The notes: generated by a model from the letters alone, not told the origin. A stretch of 27,297 bases of DNA from Pseudomonadota bacterium (GCA_023386795.1 JAEWJB010000119.1:1-27297), one strand, 5' to 3'; positions 1-8,292 are shown, counted from the stretch's first letter. Translations and numbers: made by a program.

Positions 1-1
1 G

Positions 2-871
2 GATACCTTTTCCCTGTACCGCCGCGCGCCGCTGCAGCTGGCCGTGCTGGGCGTGATCGGCATGCTGGTCAGCACCTTGATCGCCGTCCTGTCGCAGGCG
101 CTGCCGGGCTGGCTGAGCCTGCTCGGCCAACTGCTGTCGATCCCGGTCGGGCCGGTGCTGTTCGGCGGCATGCTGTGGGCGGTGGGCGAGATCGACCAGG
201 GCCATCGCGCGCAGCCGGTGCACCTGCTGCAGCCGATCCGCGACCGTCGCGTGACCCACCTGCTGGTGCCGCTGGCGATCCAGCTGGTGACGATCCTCCT
301 GCTCGGTGCCCTGCTGTACCTGATGATCGGCAGCGAGGGACTGGGTTCGATCGCCGAAGCCACCCGCAAGCTGCAGGAACTGCAGACCTCGGGCACGCAG
401 GCCACCAACGAGCAGATTCTCGCGCTGTTCGATCCGGTTCCGGTGAAGCGCGTGCTGCTGTGGATCGCGCTGGTGTTCGCGACCTTCATCGCATTGAGCA
501 TGGCCATGTTCACCCAGCCGGCGCTGGTGGTGTTCGATCACCAGAGCGGCATGCATGCGTTGCGCATGAGCCTGCAGGGCTGCATCGAGAACTTCGGTGC
601 GATGGCGGTGTTCATGCTGCTCGGCCTCGTGGCCACGCTGTGCATCTACGTGCTGATGCTGATCCTGATGCAGATCGCGCTGCTGATCGGCGGCCCGGCG
701 GCAGCGGGCGCGCTGGTGCAGCTGGTGATGACGACGGTGGTCATGCCGCTGTACGTCGGCGCGGTGTACGCGGCGTGGAAGCAGATGTTCGCGCACCGCG
801 GGCGTGGCCTGCAGGGCACGCCGCCGCCGGTCCCGCCGGCGGGTGGGCCGGGGAACATCTTCGCGGCGTAA
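2..871 (+). CDS. Multi-pass inner-membrane protein, 5' truncated (BPSS1780-like)
   Basis: The frame is open through the left edge (first visible residues DTFSLYRRAPLQLAVLG), so the true start lies outside the window; an internal GTG at 44 is not the start. About 289 residues are visible. They hold several long hydrophobic segments: one at the very start (LAVLGVIGMLVSTLIAVL), one after the LLGQLLSIPVG stretch, one around IQLVTILLLGALLYLMI, one at LLWIALVFATFIALSMA, and two near the C-terminus. A short basic Pro/Gly-rich tail follows. The layout and the opening sequence recall the BPSS1780 family of uncharacterised membrane proteins, but that assignment is from memory and no function is known. 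The stop abuts the tatC stop on the other strand, so the two genes converge with no space for a terminator. Confidence 0.6.
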   Translation, partial: DTFSLYRRAPLQLAVLGVIGMLVSTLIAVLSQALPGWLSLLGQLLSIPVGPVLFGGMLWAVGEIDQGHRAQPVHLLQPIRDRRVTHLLVPLAIQLVTILLLGALLYLMIGSEGLGSIAEATRKLQELQTSGTQATNEQILALFDPVPVKRVLLWIALVFATFIALSMAMFTQPALVVFDHQSGMHALRMSLQGCIENFGAMAVFMLLGLVATLCIYVLMLILMQIALLIGGPAAAGALVQLVMTTVVMPLYVGAVYAAWKQMFAHRGRGLQGTPPPVPPAGGPGNIFAA

Positions 872-1618
872 TCAACCGGCGGTTTGTTCGTCCTTGCGCG
901 GCACCAGCCAACGCGCGGCGTGGATGCCCAGCTCGTAGAGCAGGCACATCGGAATGGCCAGCATCAGCTGCGAGACCACGTCCGGCGGGGTGAGCACGGC
1001 CGCCAGCACGAAGATGCCGACGATGGCGTAACCGCGCCCTTCCTTGAACTGCTGCGGCGAGATCCAGCCCAGCAGGGTCAGGATCACCATCGCCACCGGC
1101 AGTTCGAAACTGCTGCCGAAGGCGAAGAAGATTGCCAGAACGAAATCCAGATACGCGTTCGCGTCCGGGGTGATCGCGATGACATCCGGGCGGAAAGTGG
1201 TGAGGAAGTGGAACACCGCCGGCAGCACCAGGAAGTAGGCGAACGCGCAACCGATGTAGAACAGCAGCACCGACGAAAACAGCAGCGGTACCGCGAGCCG
1301 CTTCTCGCGTGCATACAGCCCCGGGGCCACGAACGACCACAGCTGGAACAACAGCCACGGCACCGAGATGAACAGCGCCACGAAGAAGGTCAGCTTCAAC
1401 GGCGCGAAGAATGCGCCGGCCGGGTTGATCGCGATCATCGACTGCCCGTTCGGCAGCTGCGAGATCAACGGGCCGGCCAGCCAGGTATAGATCTGCCGCG
1501 AGAACGGCATCAGCCCCAGCAGCACCACGCCCAATCCGATCAAGGCACGCATCAGGCGCGCGCGCAGTTCGATCAGGTGTTCCACCAGCCCGCTTTCGGG
1601 TGCCTCGGTGCCGCTCAT
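872..1618 (-). CDS. tatC: Sec-independent protein translocase TatC
   Basis: TatC is the polytopic inner-membrane receptor of the twin-arginine translocase; with TatB it recognises RR signal peptides of folded substrates. The 248-residue protein has the family's usual size and opens with the typical cytoplasmic segment LVEHLIELRARLMRA. Six hydrophobic segments follow, with a family-typical stretch FVAPGLYAREKR before the third and the cytoplasmic loop FRPDVIAITPDANAYLDF further on. The C-terminal tail is short and charged. The ATG start overlaps the tatB stop by four bases (ATGA), which indicates translational coupling within a tatABC operon. Local evidence for a substrate is the RR signal of OpgD at 21674-23275. 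Confidence 0.97.
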   Translation of the reverse strand: MSGTEAPESGLVEHLIELRARLMRALIGLGVVLLGLMPFSRQIYTWLAGPLISQLPNGQSMIAINPAGAFFAPLKLTFFVALFISVPWLLFQLWSFVAPGLYAREKRLAVPLLFSSVLLFYIGCAFAYFLVLPAVFHFLTTFRPDVIAITPDANAYLDFVLAIFFAFGSSFELPVAMVILTLLGWISPQQFKEGRGYAIVGIFVLAAVLTPPDVVSQLMLAIPMCLLYELGIHAARWLVPRKDEQTAG

Positions 1619-2097
1619 GGGGTTTTCTCCGGCGGGGTCGGCGCAGGTGCGCGCGGGTCGTCGCCGTCAATGCCGGGCGGGGCCATCGCTTCGCGCTGGG
1701 CCGCCGGTTCGGCGACCGGCTCTGCCGGCACCACGTGCTGGGCGACGCTGGCCGGCGAATCCGGGACCGGCCCCGTCATCAGCGGTGCGTTTTCGCCGGC
1801 GTCCGGGGACTCCACGTCCTGGCGGACCTGTTCGGCCTGCCGGCGCATCGCCTCGCCACTGGCGCGCAGCTGCGCTTCGGTGTCCTGCACCGACTGCTGT
1901 GCGTCGCGGAACTGCCGCTTGATTTCGTCAGCGTGCAGTTCGCGTTCCAGCTCCTGCTTCACTGAATCCCACTGGTTGCGGGCGCGGCGCACCCATAGAC
2001 CCGCAAAGCGGGCCGCCTTGGGCAGCCGCTCCGGACCGAGTACGACCAAGGCCACCACCGCGATGACCAGCAGCTCGCTGAAACCGATATCGAACAC
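1615..2097 (-). CDS. tatB: Sec-independent protein translocase TatB
   Basis: TatB partners TatC in the substrate-binding complex. The 160-residue protein shows the family layout: an N-terminal membrane helix (FDIGFSELLVIAVVALVVLGPERLP) containing the hinge Gly-Pro and conserved Glu, then an amphipathic helix, then a long acidic and Pro/Ala-rich disordered tail (residues ~90-160). The FDIGFSE opening and GPERLP hinge separate TatB from TatA. The start is a GTG at 2097; I chose it because the FDIGFSE N-terminus is invariant in the family. It lies 15 bases after the tatA stop and its own stop overlaps the tatC ATG. Confidence 0.95.
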   Translation of the reverse strand: MFDIGFSELLVIAVVALVVLGPERLPKAARFAGLWVRRARNQWDSVKQELERELHADEIKRQFRDAQQSVQDTEAQLRASGEAMRRQAEQVRQDVESPDAGENAPLMTGPVPDSPASVAQHVVPAEPVAEPAAQREAMAPPGIDGDDPRAPAPTPPEKTP

Positions 2098-2112
2098 GCC
2101 AGGTCGTCCGGA

Positions 2113-2340
2113 TCAGCGACGGTCGCGGTCGTGCTCGTTCTGCGAGGACGTCGTCGAATCCTGCGAGCGCGACTCATCGTTCAGCTGCGCGGTCGGCTTG
2201 TCGTCGTCGCGCATGCCCTTCTTGAATTCCTTGACGGCACTGCCAAGGTCCTTGGCGCCGCTGGTCAGCTTCTTGGTGCCGAACACCAGAAGCACGATGA
2301 CCAGTACCACCACCCAATGCCACAAGCTCATGCTGCCCAT
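2113..2340 (-). CDS. tatA: Sec-independent protein translocase TatA
   Basis: TatA forms the oligomeric membrane component of the Tat pore. The protein has 75 residues from the chosen ATG at 2340 (MGSMSLWHWVV), with one membrane helix ending in the FGTKKL hinge, an amphipathic helix (DLGSAVKEFKKGMRDDD) and a charged tail. The MGS-x-S-x-WHW opening is what I recall for xanthomonad TatA, so the frame's upstream ATG at 2385 is rejected as start; a second internal ATG at 2331 is possible. This is the first gene of tatABC. A gap of 74 bases separates it from the SYLF gene upstream, and a TATGCT element there could be a -10 box, though no good -35 accompanies it. Confidence 0.93.
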   Translation of the reverse strand: MGSMSLWHWVVVLVIVLLVFGTKKLTSGAKDLGSAVKEFKKGMRDDDKPTAQLNDESRSQDSTTSSQNEHDRDRR

Positions 2341-2414
2341 GTGCTGCCTACATACCGAGTAATCAGGACGTTGAGCATAGCGCACCGCCGGTAAGGCGGC
2401 GCGCGTGACGAAAG

Positions 2415-3308
2415 TCAGTTGCCGCCGTCCAGGGTTTCAGTGCGCACTTCGCCTTCGCCCACCGGCTGGAAGCCCTGCTGGGCCGGCGGCTGGGTCGGTA
2501 CGGCCTGCAGCGGGGCCGTGGTGGCTTCCGTCTGTGCCTGTTCAGCTGTTGCGGGCGCGGCCGGCATCGGCGCATTGCCCGGCCGCGTAGCCGGGGCGGC
2601 ACCGGCGGTGCCGCGATTGGCCCGGGCCGAATAGGTGGCTTCCTCCAGGCGGTCGCGGAAAGCGACCACGTCCATGGACGGCGATTCGCCGACCCGGCCC
2701 TCGAACACCATGCGCGGCGTGGTGTTGCTGCCGTAGGCATCGAGATTGGCTTCGTCGTCGATCTGCAGCACCGCGCCATCCAGCGCGACGCCGGCGAACA
2801 GACCGCGCGCGCGCGACCAGGACCAGATCTCCGCTTTCAGCTGGCCATCGGTGGCGGCGGCGGCGTTGCGGCCGACCGGGCCAGCGGCCACGCCGGCGTC
2901 CGCGCCGAGGGTGAACTTGCCGTTGACCAGGTTGTCCAGGCTGCGGTCGTTGCGGAACACCAGCACCACGTCGGAGGACTGCACGCCGGCCTGGAAGCCG
3001 ATGCTGCCGCCAGTGAGCTTGACGAACACCGGCTGCGACCAGCTGCCGTCCGGGTTTTTCATCGACATCAGGCCATGGCCGCGGCGCCCGCCGATGACCA
3101 GGCCGGCCTTGATGGTGTCGGGGATGACGACGATGGCGCGGGCTTCATCGAGCAGCTTGTCGGGAATGGACTGCTCGGGGATCTTCTGGATCTCGTTGAG
3201 TACCCGCACCGCGTTGCGCGCGCGCTGGTCCTCCTCGGGGCCGGCGATGGCGTGGCCGGCGGCGAACGACAGGGACAGCAACAGGGCAAGACGCGACAGG
3301 CGGGGCAT
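2415..3308 (-). CDS. Secreted SYLF-domain (Ysc84-like) lipid-binding protein
   Basis: The protein has 297 residues from the ATG at 3308, which has a GGAG ribosome-binding sequence eight bases upstream; an in-frame TTG at 3320 is rejected. A Sec signal peptide (residues 1-22, cleavage after AIA) precedes the SYLF domain at roughly residues 30-190. Recognisable SYLF segments are LLDEARAIVVIPDTIKAGL, the glycine-rich IGGRRGHGLM, the SIGFQAGVQSSDVVLVFR block, the LGADAGVAAGPVGR block and the YSWSRARG-like WSWSRARGLFAGV. SYLF domains bind phosphoinositides in eukaryotes; bacterial members are secreted or lipid-associated with no settled role. The C-terminal ~70 residues are Pro/Ala/Gln-rich and low-complexity. 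It reads toward tatABC but the 74-base gap leaves co-transcription open. Confidence 0.88.
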   Translation of the reverse strand: MPRLSRLALLLSLSFAAGHAIAGPEEDQRARNAVRVLNEIQKIPEQSIPDKLLDEARAIVVIPDTIKAGLVIGGRRGHGLMSMKNPDGSWSQPVFVKLTGGSIGFQAGVQSSDVVLVFRNDRSLDNLVNGKFTLGADAGVAAGPVGRNAAAATDGQLKAEIWSWSRARGLFAGVALDGAVLQIDDEANLDAYGSNTTPRMVFEGRVGESPSMDVVAFRDRLEEATYSARANRGTAGAAPATRPGNAPMPAAPATAEQAQTEATTAPLQAVPTQPPAQQGFQPVGEGEVRTETLDGGN

Positions 3309-3459
3309 GACGGGCTCCAATGAACGATCGCGGAAAAGATAAGGTAATGCCCGACGTTAGTCGCGCCGGGGTGAATCGCCCATTAGCGCGCGCCGCCCCC
3401 TGCGGCTTTGCCGTGGCGACCGTGGAGCGCACGCGAAGGCGGTCGCACGCCGGTCCTGC

Positions 3460-3465
3460 CACAAT
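3460..3465 (+). promoter_or_regulatory. -10 box of hemH, leaderless arrangement
   Basis: The hexamer CACAAT ends exactly seven bases before the A of the hemH ATG at 3472, so a start of transcription at the normal distance would fall on the ATG itself. No Shine-Dalgarno sequence precedes that ATG. No convincing -35 is visible. Confidence 0.45.
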
Positions 3466-3471
3466 AGGCGC

Positions 3472-4428
3472 ATGCCCGACGCACCGAATACCGCCCTGCT
3501 GGCGGTCAATCTAGGCACGCCCGAGGCGCCCACCCCCCAGGCGGTGCGGCGCTATCTGGCCGAGTTCCTTGGCGATCCGCGCGTGGTGTCGATCCCGCGC
3601 TGGCTGTGGAAGCCCTTGCTGCACGGACTGATCCTGCCGCTGCGCGGGCCGCGCTCGGCAGAGAAGTATGCGCAGGTGTGGTTGCCGGGCGGCTCGCCGC
3701 TGGCGGTGTACACGGCAGGATTGGCCAATGCCCTGCAGGCCGCGCTACCGGCATGGCGGGTGGATTGGGCGATGCGCTACGGCGAGCCGGCACTGCTGCG
3801 TGCGCTGGACCGGCTGTGCGATGCCGGCATCGGCCGCATCGTGGTGCTGCCGCTGTATCCCCAGTACTCGACCACCACCACGGCCTCGGTGCAGGACGTG
3901 GTGGACGCCTGGCGCCAGCGCCACCCCGATGTCCGCGTGGACGTGGTGCGCGATTACGCCGAGGACCCGGCCTGGGTAGCGGCCATCGCCGCCTCGATCC
4001 GCGCGCACTGGGAGGTCCACGGCCGCGGGCAACGGCTGATGTTCTCCTTCCATGGCCTGCCGCAGCGCGTGGCAGACGAAGGCGACCCCTACCCGCAACG
4101 CTGCGAGGCCAGCGCGCGCGCGATCGCCGCCGCGCTTGGCCTGGACGACGACCAGTGGCAGCTCGGCTACCAGTCGCGCTTCGGCCGCGAGCGTTGGCTG
4201 CAGCCCTACGCCGAACCTTCGCTGTGGGCGATGGCCGAGGCCGGCATACGGCGCATCGACGTCGTCTGCCCGGGCTTTGCCACCGACTGCCTTGAAACGC
4301 TGGAAGAAGTGGCGATGGGCTTTTCCCACACCCTCGCCGAACGGGGCGCGCAGCTGCACTACATCCCCTGCCTCAACGACAGCCCGGCGCATGCCGCCGC
4401 CCTGGCCGCGCTGGCCGCGCGCGCATGA
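3472..4428 (+). CDS. hemH: Ferrochelatase
   Basis: HemH inserts ferrous iron into protoporphyrin IX, the last step of heme b synthesis. The 318-residue protein starts with the family motif LLAVNLGTPEAPTPQAVRRYLAEFL and contains VLPLYPQYSTTT, the catalytic-histidine motif FSFHGLPQR (His194) and the C-terminal VVCPGFATDCLETLEE with its conserved glutamates. Length matches bacterial ferrochelatases. The ATG at 3472 has no ribosome-binding sequence, but a -10-like CACAAT sits at the spacing expected for leaderless transcription. It overlaps the downstream hydrolase by four bases (ATGA), so the two are translationally coupled. Confidence 0.97.
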   Translation: MPDAPNTALLAVNLGTPEAPTPQAVRRYLAEFLGDPRVVSIPRWLWKPLLHGLILPLRGPRSAEKYAQVWLPGGSPLAVYTAGLANALQAALPAWRVDWAMRYGEPALLRALDRLCDAGIGRIVVLPLYPQYSTTTTASVQDVVDAWRQRHPDVRVDVVRDYAEDPAWVAAIAASIRAHWEVHGRGQRLMFSFHGLPQRVADEGDPYPQRCEASARAIAAALGLDDDQWQLGYQSRFGRERWLQPYAEPSLWAMAEAGIRRIDVVCPGFATDCLETLEEVAMGFSHTLAERGAQLHYIPCLNDSPAHAAALAALAARA

Positions 4429-5285
4429 GCGGCCAGCGCGAGTTCGCCTGCACCCTGCCCTTCGGTGAGTTGCGCGGCCTGCGCTGTGGCCGCGAGGGCG
4501 GGCGTCGCGTGCTGGCCCTGCATGGCTGGCTCGACAACGCGGCCAGTTTCCTGCCGCTGGCCGCCGAGCTGCATGGCCTGGACCTGGTGATGATCGACCT
4601 GCCCGGCCATGGCCACAGCGCGTCGCTGCCGGCGGGCAGCGAGTACACGATGATCGGCGCGATCAACAACGTGCTGGCCGTCGCCGACGCGCTGGACTGG
4701 GAGCGCTTCACCCTGCTCGGCCACTCGATGGGCGCGGGCATCGCCAGCCTGGTCGCCGCGGCGGTGCCGGCGCGCATCGAGGCACTGGTGGTGATCGAGG
4801 CGCTGGGCGGGCTCGGCGAACAGGTCGAGAACACGGCCACGCGCCTGCGCGAGAGCGTGGAGGCCGCGCACGCCCTGCCAGGCAAGCCGCTGCGCGTGTT
4901 CCCGAACCTCGAAGCACCGGTGCGCGCGCGCATGATGGCCAACCAGCTCAGCGAGGCCAGCGCCCGCCTGCTGGTGGAGCGCGGCGTGCGGGCGGTGCCC
5001 GGCGGCTACAGTTGGGGCAGCGACCAGCGCCTGACGCTTCCCACTGCCGTGCGCATGACCGAGGCCCAGATCGACGTGCTGGTGGAGGCGGTGGAATGCC
5101 CGACGCTGGTGATCTTCGCAACCCCCGCGCAATCCTATTTCCCCGAGCCACTACGCACCCGCCGCGCGCAGCTGCTGCGCGATGGCCGGCTGCACGTGCT
5201 TGCTGGTACGCATCACCTGCACATGGAGCAACCGGCGCAGGTGGCGGCGTTGATCCAGGCGTTCCTGGACACCCCGCGCGGCTGA
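4425..5285 (+). CDS. Alpha/beta-fold hydrolase (serine hydrolase)
   Basis: The 286-residue protein is an alpha/beta hydrolase of the epoxide-hydrolase/MEST-like type. The oxyanion-hole motif LHGWLDN lies at residues 32-38, the strand-turn VMIDLPGHGHS at 55-65, and the nucleophile elbow LGHSMGAG places the catalytic Ser at 101. A late THHLHMEQP supplies the catalytic histidine. The cap region (~130-200) is helical and Ala/Arg/Glu-rich. No signal peptide is present, so it is cytoplasmic. Substrate cannot be told from sequence. Coupling to hemH by an ATGA overlap suggests co-expression with heme synthesis, but no functional link is established. Confidence 0.9.
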   Translation: MSGQREFACTLPFGELRGLRCGREGGRRVLALHGWLDNAASFLPLAAELHGLDLVMIDLPGHGHSASLPAGSEYTMIGAINNVLAVADALDWERFTLLGHSMGAGIASLVAAAVPARIEALVVIEALGGLGEQVENTATRLRESVEAAHALPGKPLRVFPNLEAPVRARMMANQLSEASARLLVERGVRAVPGGYSWGSDQRLTLPTAVRMTEAQIDVLVEAVECPTLVIFATPAQSYFPEPLRTRRAQLLRDGRLHVLAGTHHLHMEQPAQVAALIQAFLDTPRG

Positions 5286-5286
5286 A

Positions 5287-6111
5287 TCAGGCCGGCTGCA
5301 AGAGCCGGCGCAGCTGCGCCTTGAGCGAGCGCCCCTGGCGCTGGAAGTAGTCGCGCTCCACGCGCCACAGGGGGAATCGCATTTCCACCTCACGCCAGAA
5401 GGCGGGTGAATGGTTCGCCTGGATGAGGTGGCAGAGCTCGTGCACCAGCACGTACTCGAACGCTTCCGGGCGCCCAAGCACCAGCGCCAGATCCAGTGCC
5501 ATCGTGCCGTCCGGCGCCAGCGAGCCCCACTGGGAGGACATCACCTTCACCCGAACGCGCGACGGCGCGCGCGGCAAGCTGGGTAGGTAACGCGGCAGCC
5601 AGCGCCCGACGTCGGCGCGAGCCTGGGTTTCGTAGAAATCACGCAGCGCGCGCACCATCAAGGGCGCGCCGGCACGCGGGGGCAGATGAAAATGAATGCC
5701 TTCGGCGTCTTGCTCGATTCGCGTGTAACGCCCGGCATGCCAATGCAGCGGCAGCAGCTCGCCGCGCAGCGGTAGCTGCTGGCCGGCTACATCGCGTTGC
5801 AGGGCGGGCAGCAACGCATCTTCCGCGTAACGCGCCAGCTGGGTGGCCAGCCATTGCCGGTGTTCGAGCAGGAAACGCTCGCCGGCCACGAGGCTGGCGC
5901 GCGTAGGCAGCGTGAGGCGCGCGCCGCGTTCGTCGACACTGAGCTTGATGCGCCGCGCGCGCGGATCACGCACGCGCAGCACGTCGATTTCCTGTTCGTC
6001 GTCCAGGCGCAGGCGCACGCAATCACGCTGCAGGGTGCGCGGCGATGCGGCGATCAGTCGGGGGAGGAACTTCGCCATGGCGCCGACAGCATACGCCCGT
6101 CGCGGGCGCAT
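5287..6111 (-). CDS. YgjP-like (DUF45/WLM) zinc metallopeptidase
   Basis: The 274-residue protein carries the zinc motif HELCH at residues 224-228 within YVLVHELCHLIQANHSPAFW; His234 is the likely third ligand, the pattern of the YgjP-like metallopeptidase family (DUF45). The central RDPRARRIKLSVDERG block and the MSSQWGSLAPDG segment are also typical. The ATG at 6111 is preceded by a near-perfect GGAGGTGA six bases away (GGAGG to ATG), which decides the start; the ATG at 6078 (MAKFLP) has no such site but would remove an unremarkable Arg-rich N-terminus, so it stays an alternative. It lies 13 bases after rdgC. The E. coli relative (YgjP/UpfP) is reported to have nucleotide-related roles; the function here is unassigned. 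Confidence 0.85.
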   Translation of the reverse strand: MRPRRAYAVGAMAKFLPRLIAASPRTLQRDCVRLRLDDEQEIDVLRVRDPRARRIKLSVDERGARLTLPTRASLVAGERFLLEHRQWLATQLARYAEDALLPALQRDVAGQQLPLRGELLPLHWHAGRYTRIEQDAEGIHFHLPPRAGAPLMVRALRDFYETQARADVGRWLPRYLPSLPRAPSRVRVKVMSSQWGSLAPDGTMALDLALVLGRPEAFEYVLVHELCHLIQANHSPAFWREVEMRFPLWRVERDYFQRQGRSLKAQLRRLLQPA

Positions 6112-6114
6112 GCG

Positions 6115-6122
6115 TCACCTCC
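6115..6122 (-). promoter_or_regulatory. Strong Shine-Dalgarno for the YgjP-like gene
   Basis: Read on the minus strand this is GGAGGTGA, complementary to the 16S 3' end, with six bases between GGAGG and the ATG at 6111. It sits between the rdgC stop and this start, and it supports 6111 over the internal ATG at 6078. Confidence 0.7.
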
Positions 6123-6124
6123 GG

Positions 6125-7033
6125 TCAGGCCTCCGCCTTGCTCAGCTTCAGCGCGTCTTCGAGTAGGAGAAACAGCCGGCGCACTTCGGCGCTCATCAGG
6201 GCGAAGCGGGCATCCAGTTCGGCACGCACGCCGTCCTGGTCGGCGTTCTCCAGCTGGTCGAGCGCGCCGTCGAGGAACTTCAGCTTGCGCACGCCCAGGT
6301 CGTCGCCGAGGACGAAGGACACGTGGTCATCGAGCACCAGGGCGAGCTTGGTGACCTGCTTGCCGGCCTCCAGGTGCTTGTCGATTTCCTCGCAACGCAG
6401 CTCCTGGTGCTGGCATTTCACCACCGCGCCGCCTTCGATCGGATCCTTCATCTCGCACTCCTCGCCCAGGCTCAGGCCTTCGGGCAGGGGTTCGCCGGCG
6501 ATCCAGCCGGTGAGGATCGAGCGCGGCGCCACCTCCGCATTCAGCGGCAGCGCAGGAAACGAGCCGAGCAGGCCGCGGATCTCGGACATGACGTTCTCGC
6601 CCGTCTTGCGGCTGGAGGTATCCACCGCCACGTAGCCGTGCTGCAGGTCGAGCATGGCGTCGGTGCGCGAGCTCTTCACGAAGGCGCGCGGCAGCAGTTC
6701 GTGGATCAGGTCGTCCTTCAGGCGCTTGCGCGCCTTGCCGCCGGGCTTGCGGCCTTCCTTTTCCTCGATCTCGGCGACCTTTCGCGCGAGCAGGTCGTTG
6801 ACCACCGACCCCGGCAGGATCTTGTCCTCGCCGCCCACGGTAAGCCAGAGGAAATCGCCCTGGCGGTGCGAGAGCACCTCCTGCTCGTCGCGGCCGAACG
6901 GGGAGATGAACCCGCGCGAGGTCATCTCCAGCGGGCCGACGGGCTTGAGCAGCGCTTCGGGCAGGAGCTTGTCGATGTCGGAGAAGTCGAGCGTGGTGGG
7001 GAAGCGGAACAGCGTCAGGTTGCGGAAGAACAT
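6125..7033 (-). CDS. rdgC: Recombination-associated protein RdgC
   Basis: RdgC is a nucleoid-associated DNA-binding protein that forms a ring dimer on duplex DNA and restrains RecA. The 302-residue length matches E. coli RdgC. The family N-terminus MFFRNLTLFRFP is followed by GFISPFGRDEQEVLSHRQGDFLWLTVGGEDKILPGSVV and, near residue 160-190, NAEVAPRSILTGWIAGEPLPEGLSLGEECEM (split here into its recognisable parts). These are strongly conserved in RdgC. It lies 57 bases downstream of ttcA and 13 upstream of the metalloprotease, so the three probably share a transcript; the proteins have no known joint role. Confidence 0.96.
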   Translation of the reverse strand: MFFRNLTLFRFPTTLDFSDIDKLLPEALLKPVGPLEMTSRGFISPFGRDEQEVLSHRQGDFLWLTVGGEDKILPGSVVNDLLARKVAEIEEKEGRKPGGKARKRLKDDLIHELLPRAFVKSSRTDAMLDLQHGYVAVDTSSRKTGENVMSEIRGLLGSFPALPLNAEVAPRSILTGWIAGEPLPEGLSLGEECEMKDPIEGGAVVKCQHQELRCEEIDKHLEAGKQVTKLALVLDDHVSFVLGDDLGVRKLKFLDGALDQLENADQDGVRAELDARFALMSAEVRRLFLLLEDALKLSKAEA

Positions 7034-7090
7034 CGAGTATCCATTCGGTGGAGCCGATCCGGCGCGAGCGCGCGCGGAACAGGGAATTCG

Positions 7091-7987
7091 TCAGTCGTGC
7101 GCGTGGCCTTCGCCACCAGCCAGCCAGGCATGCGCATCCGGCAGCGGTGCATCATGCCTTCGGCCAAGCGCCATGAAGTCGAACAGGTTGCCGTCGGCCA
7201 GCTGCGAGGGGCGGATGTCACCCATGGCGCGCGCGATCTGCTCGATGCGGCCCGGGCTCTCCTTCTCCCACTGCTTGAGCATCAGGCCGACCTGCCGGCG
7301 CTGCAGGTTTTCCTGGCTGCCGCACAGGTTGCACGGGATGATCGGGAACTGCCGCGCCTGCGCGTAGTCGACGATGTCGCGCTCGGCCACGTAGGCCAGC
7401 GGGCGAATCACCACGTGCTTGCCGTCGTCGCTGCGCAGCTTGGGCGGCATGCCCGACAGCTTGGCGTGGTGGAACAGGTTCATGAAGAACGTCGCCACCA
7501 TGTCGTCGCGATGGTGGCCCAGCGCGATCTTGGTGAAGCCTTCGGCCTCGGCATATGCGTACAGCGCGCCGCGGCGCATGCGCGAGCACAACGAGCACAT
7601 CGTCTTGCCTTCCGGGATGACGCGGCTCACCACCGAATAGGTGTCCTGCTCGATGATGTGGTACGGCACGTCCAGCGCGCGCAGATAGTCCGGCAATACA
7701 TGCTCGGGGAAGCCGGGCTGCTTCTGGTCGAGGTTGACGGCAACCAGCTCGAACGGGACCGGCGCCTTCCGGCGCAGCTGCATCAGGATATCCAGCAGGG
7801 TGTAGCTGTCCTTGCCGCCGGACAGGCAGACCATGACCTTGTCGCCCGCCTCGATCATGCCGAAGTCGGCGATGGCCTGGCCGACCTGGCGCCGCAGGCG
7901 CTTGGCCAGCTTGGCCTGCTCGCGTTCGGCCACGCGCGGGTCGCGGCGCGGCGGCAGCGGATCGGGAAGGGAGATGACGGCGCTCAT
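7091..7987 (-). CDS. ttcA: tRNA 2-thiocytidine(32) synthetase TtcA
   Basis: TtcA adds sulfur to cytidine 32 of certain tRNAs, using ATP and an oxygen-sensitive iron-sulfur cluster. The 298-residue protein has the PP-loop ATPase motif SGGKDS at residues 56-61 and the two cysteine pairs of the TtcA family: CSLC at 131-134 (in GKTMCSLCSRMRRG) and CNLC at 219-222 (in PCNLCGSQENLQR). The GHHRDD motif at 157-162 is also diagnostic. The ATG at 7987 has no ribosome-binding sequence but a TAGAAT -10 box ends exactly six bases before it, consistent with a leaderless transcript. It is first in the ttcA-rdgC-YgjP-like group and divergent from the YdcH-family gene. Confidence 0.97.
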   Translation of the reverse strand: MSAVISLPDPLPPRRDPRVAEREQAKLAKRLRRQVGQAIADFGMIEAGDKVMVCLSGGKDSYTLLDILMQLRRKAPVPFELVAVNLDQKQPGFPEHVLPDYLRALDVPYHIIEQDTYSVVSRVIPEGKTMCSLCSRMRRGALYAYAEAEGFTKIALGHHRDDMVATFFMNLFHHAKLSGMPPKLRSDDGKHVVIRPLAYVAERDIVDYAQARQFPIIPCNLCGSQENLQRRQVGLMLKQWEKESPGRIEQIARAMGDIRPSQLADGNLFDFMALGRRHDAPLPDAHAWLAGGEGHAHD

Positions 7988-7993
7988 GGCGTC

Positions 7994-7999
7994 ATTCTA
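7994..7999 (-). promoter_or_regulatory. -10 box of ttcA, leaderless arrangement
   Basis: On the minus strand the hexamer is TAGAAT (5 of 6 to consensus). Six bases separate it from the ATG, so the predicted transcription start is the A of the start codon. No clear -35 element is visible. Confidence 0.5.
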
Positions 8000-8071
8000 C
8001 CGGTCAGGCCACGCGGTCGGCGCGTGCACGGCCCATGCCGGGCTGCCATGCGGCGGCCACGCCGGCCGGTG

Positions 8072-8077
8072 TAAGCT
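8072..8077 (+). promoter_or_regulatory. Possible -10 box of the YdcH-family gene
   Basis: TAAGCT keeps the three most conserved -10 positions (T, A and final T). The predicted transcription start would be about 8084, two bases before the ATG at 8086. An overlapping GAAGGCG could instead serve as a ribosome-binding site, so the leaderless reading is weaker here. Confidence 0.25.
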
Positions 8078-8085
8078 CGAAGGCG

Positions 8086-8292
8086 ATGGAGACGCCCGAT
8101 CCCGCCACTGTCGTCGAACGCCTGGACGCCCTGCGCCGCGAGCATCGCGCGCTGGACGAGGAAATCAGCCGCCGCGTCATCGACCTGGCGCAGGACGAGC
8201 TGACCATCAAGCGCATGAAGAAGCGCAAGTTGCAGCTGAAGGACTGCATCGCCCGCCTAGAGAGCGCGCTGATTCCCGACGAACCGGCGTGA
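8086..8292 (+). CDS. Small YdcH-family (DUF465) protein
   Basis: The gene encodes 68 residues from the ATG at 8086. I rejected the upstream in-frame ATG at 8035, because the DUF465 homology begins only after METPDPATVVERLDAL. The protein is almost entirely a charged amphipathic helix (LRREHRALDEEISRR, then DELTIKRMKKRKLQLKDCIARLE), the pattern of the small YdcH/DUF465 proteins with a KxxKLxLKD-like C-terminal motif. These are widespread cytoplasmic proteins of unknown function, probably coiled-coil dimers. It is convergent with plsB, with 44 bases between stops. Confidence 0.85.
   Translation: METPDPATVVERLDALRREHRALDEEISRRVIDLAQDELTIKRMKKRKLQLKDCIARLESALIPDEPA

Noticed and set aside
2378..2402. 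Small inverted repeat CCGCC-GGTAA-GGCGG as a terminator of the SYLF gene
   Set aside because: Only a 5-bp stem and no T run on either strand; not called as a terminator.
6323..8074. A 583-codon plus-strand open frame across rdgC and ttcA
   Set aside because: It spans two genuine minus-strand genes and their gap, with low-complexity Gln/Arg/His/Ala content.
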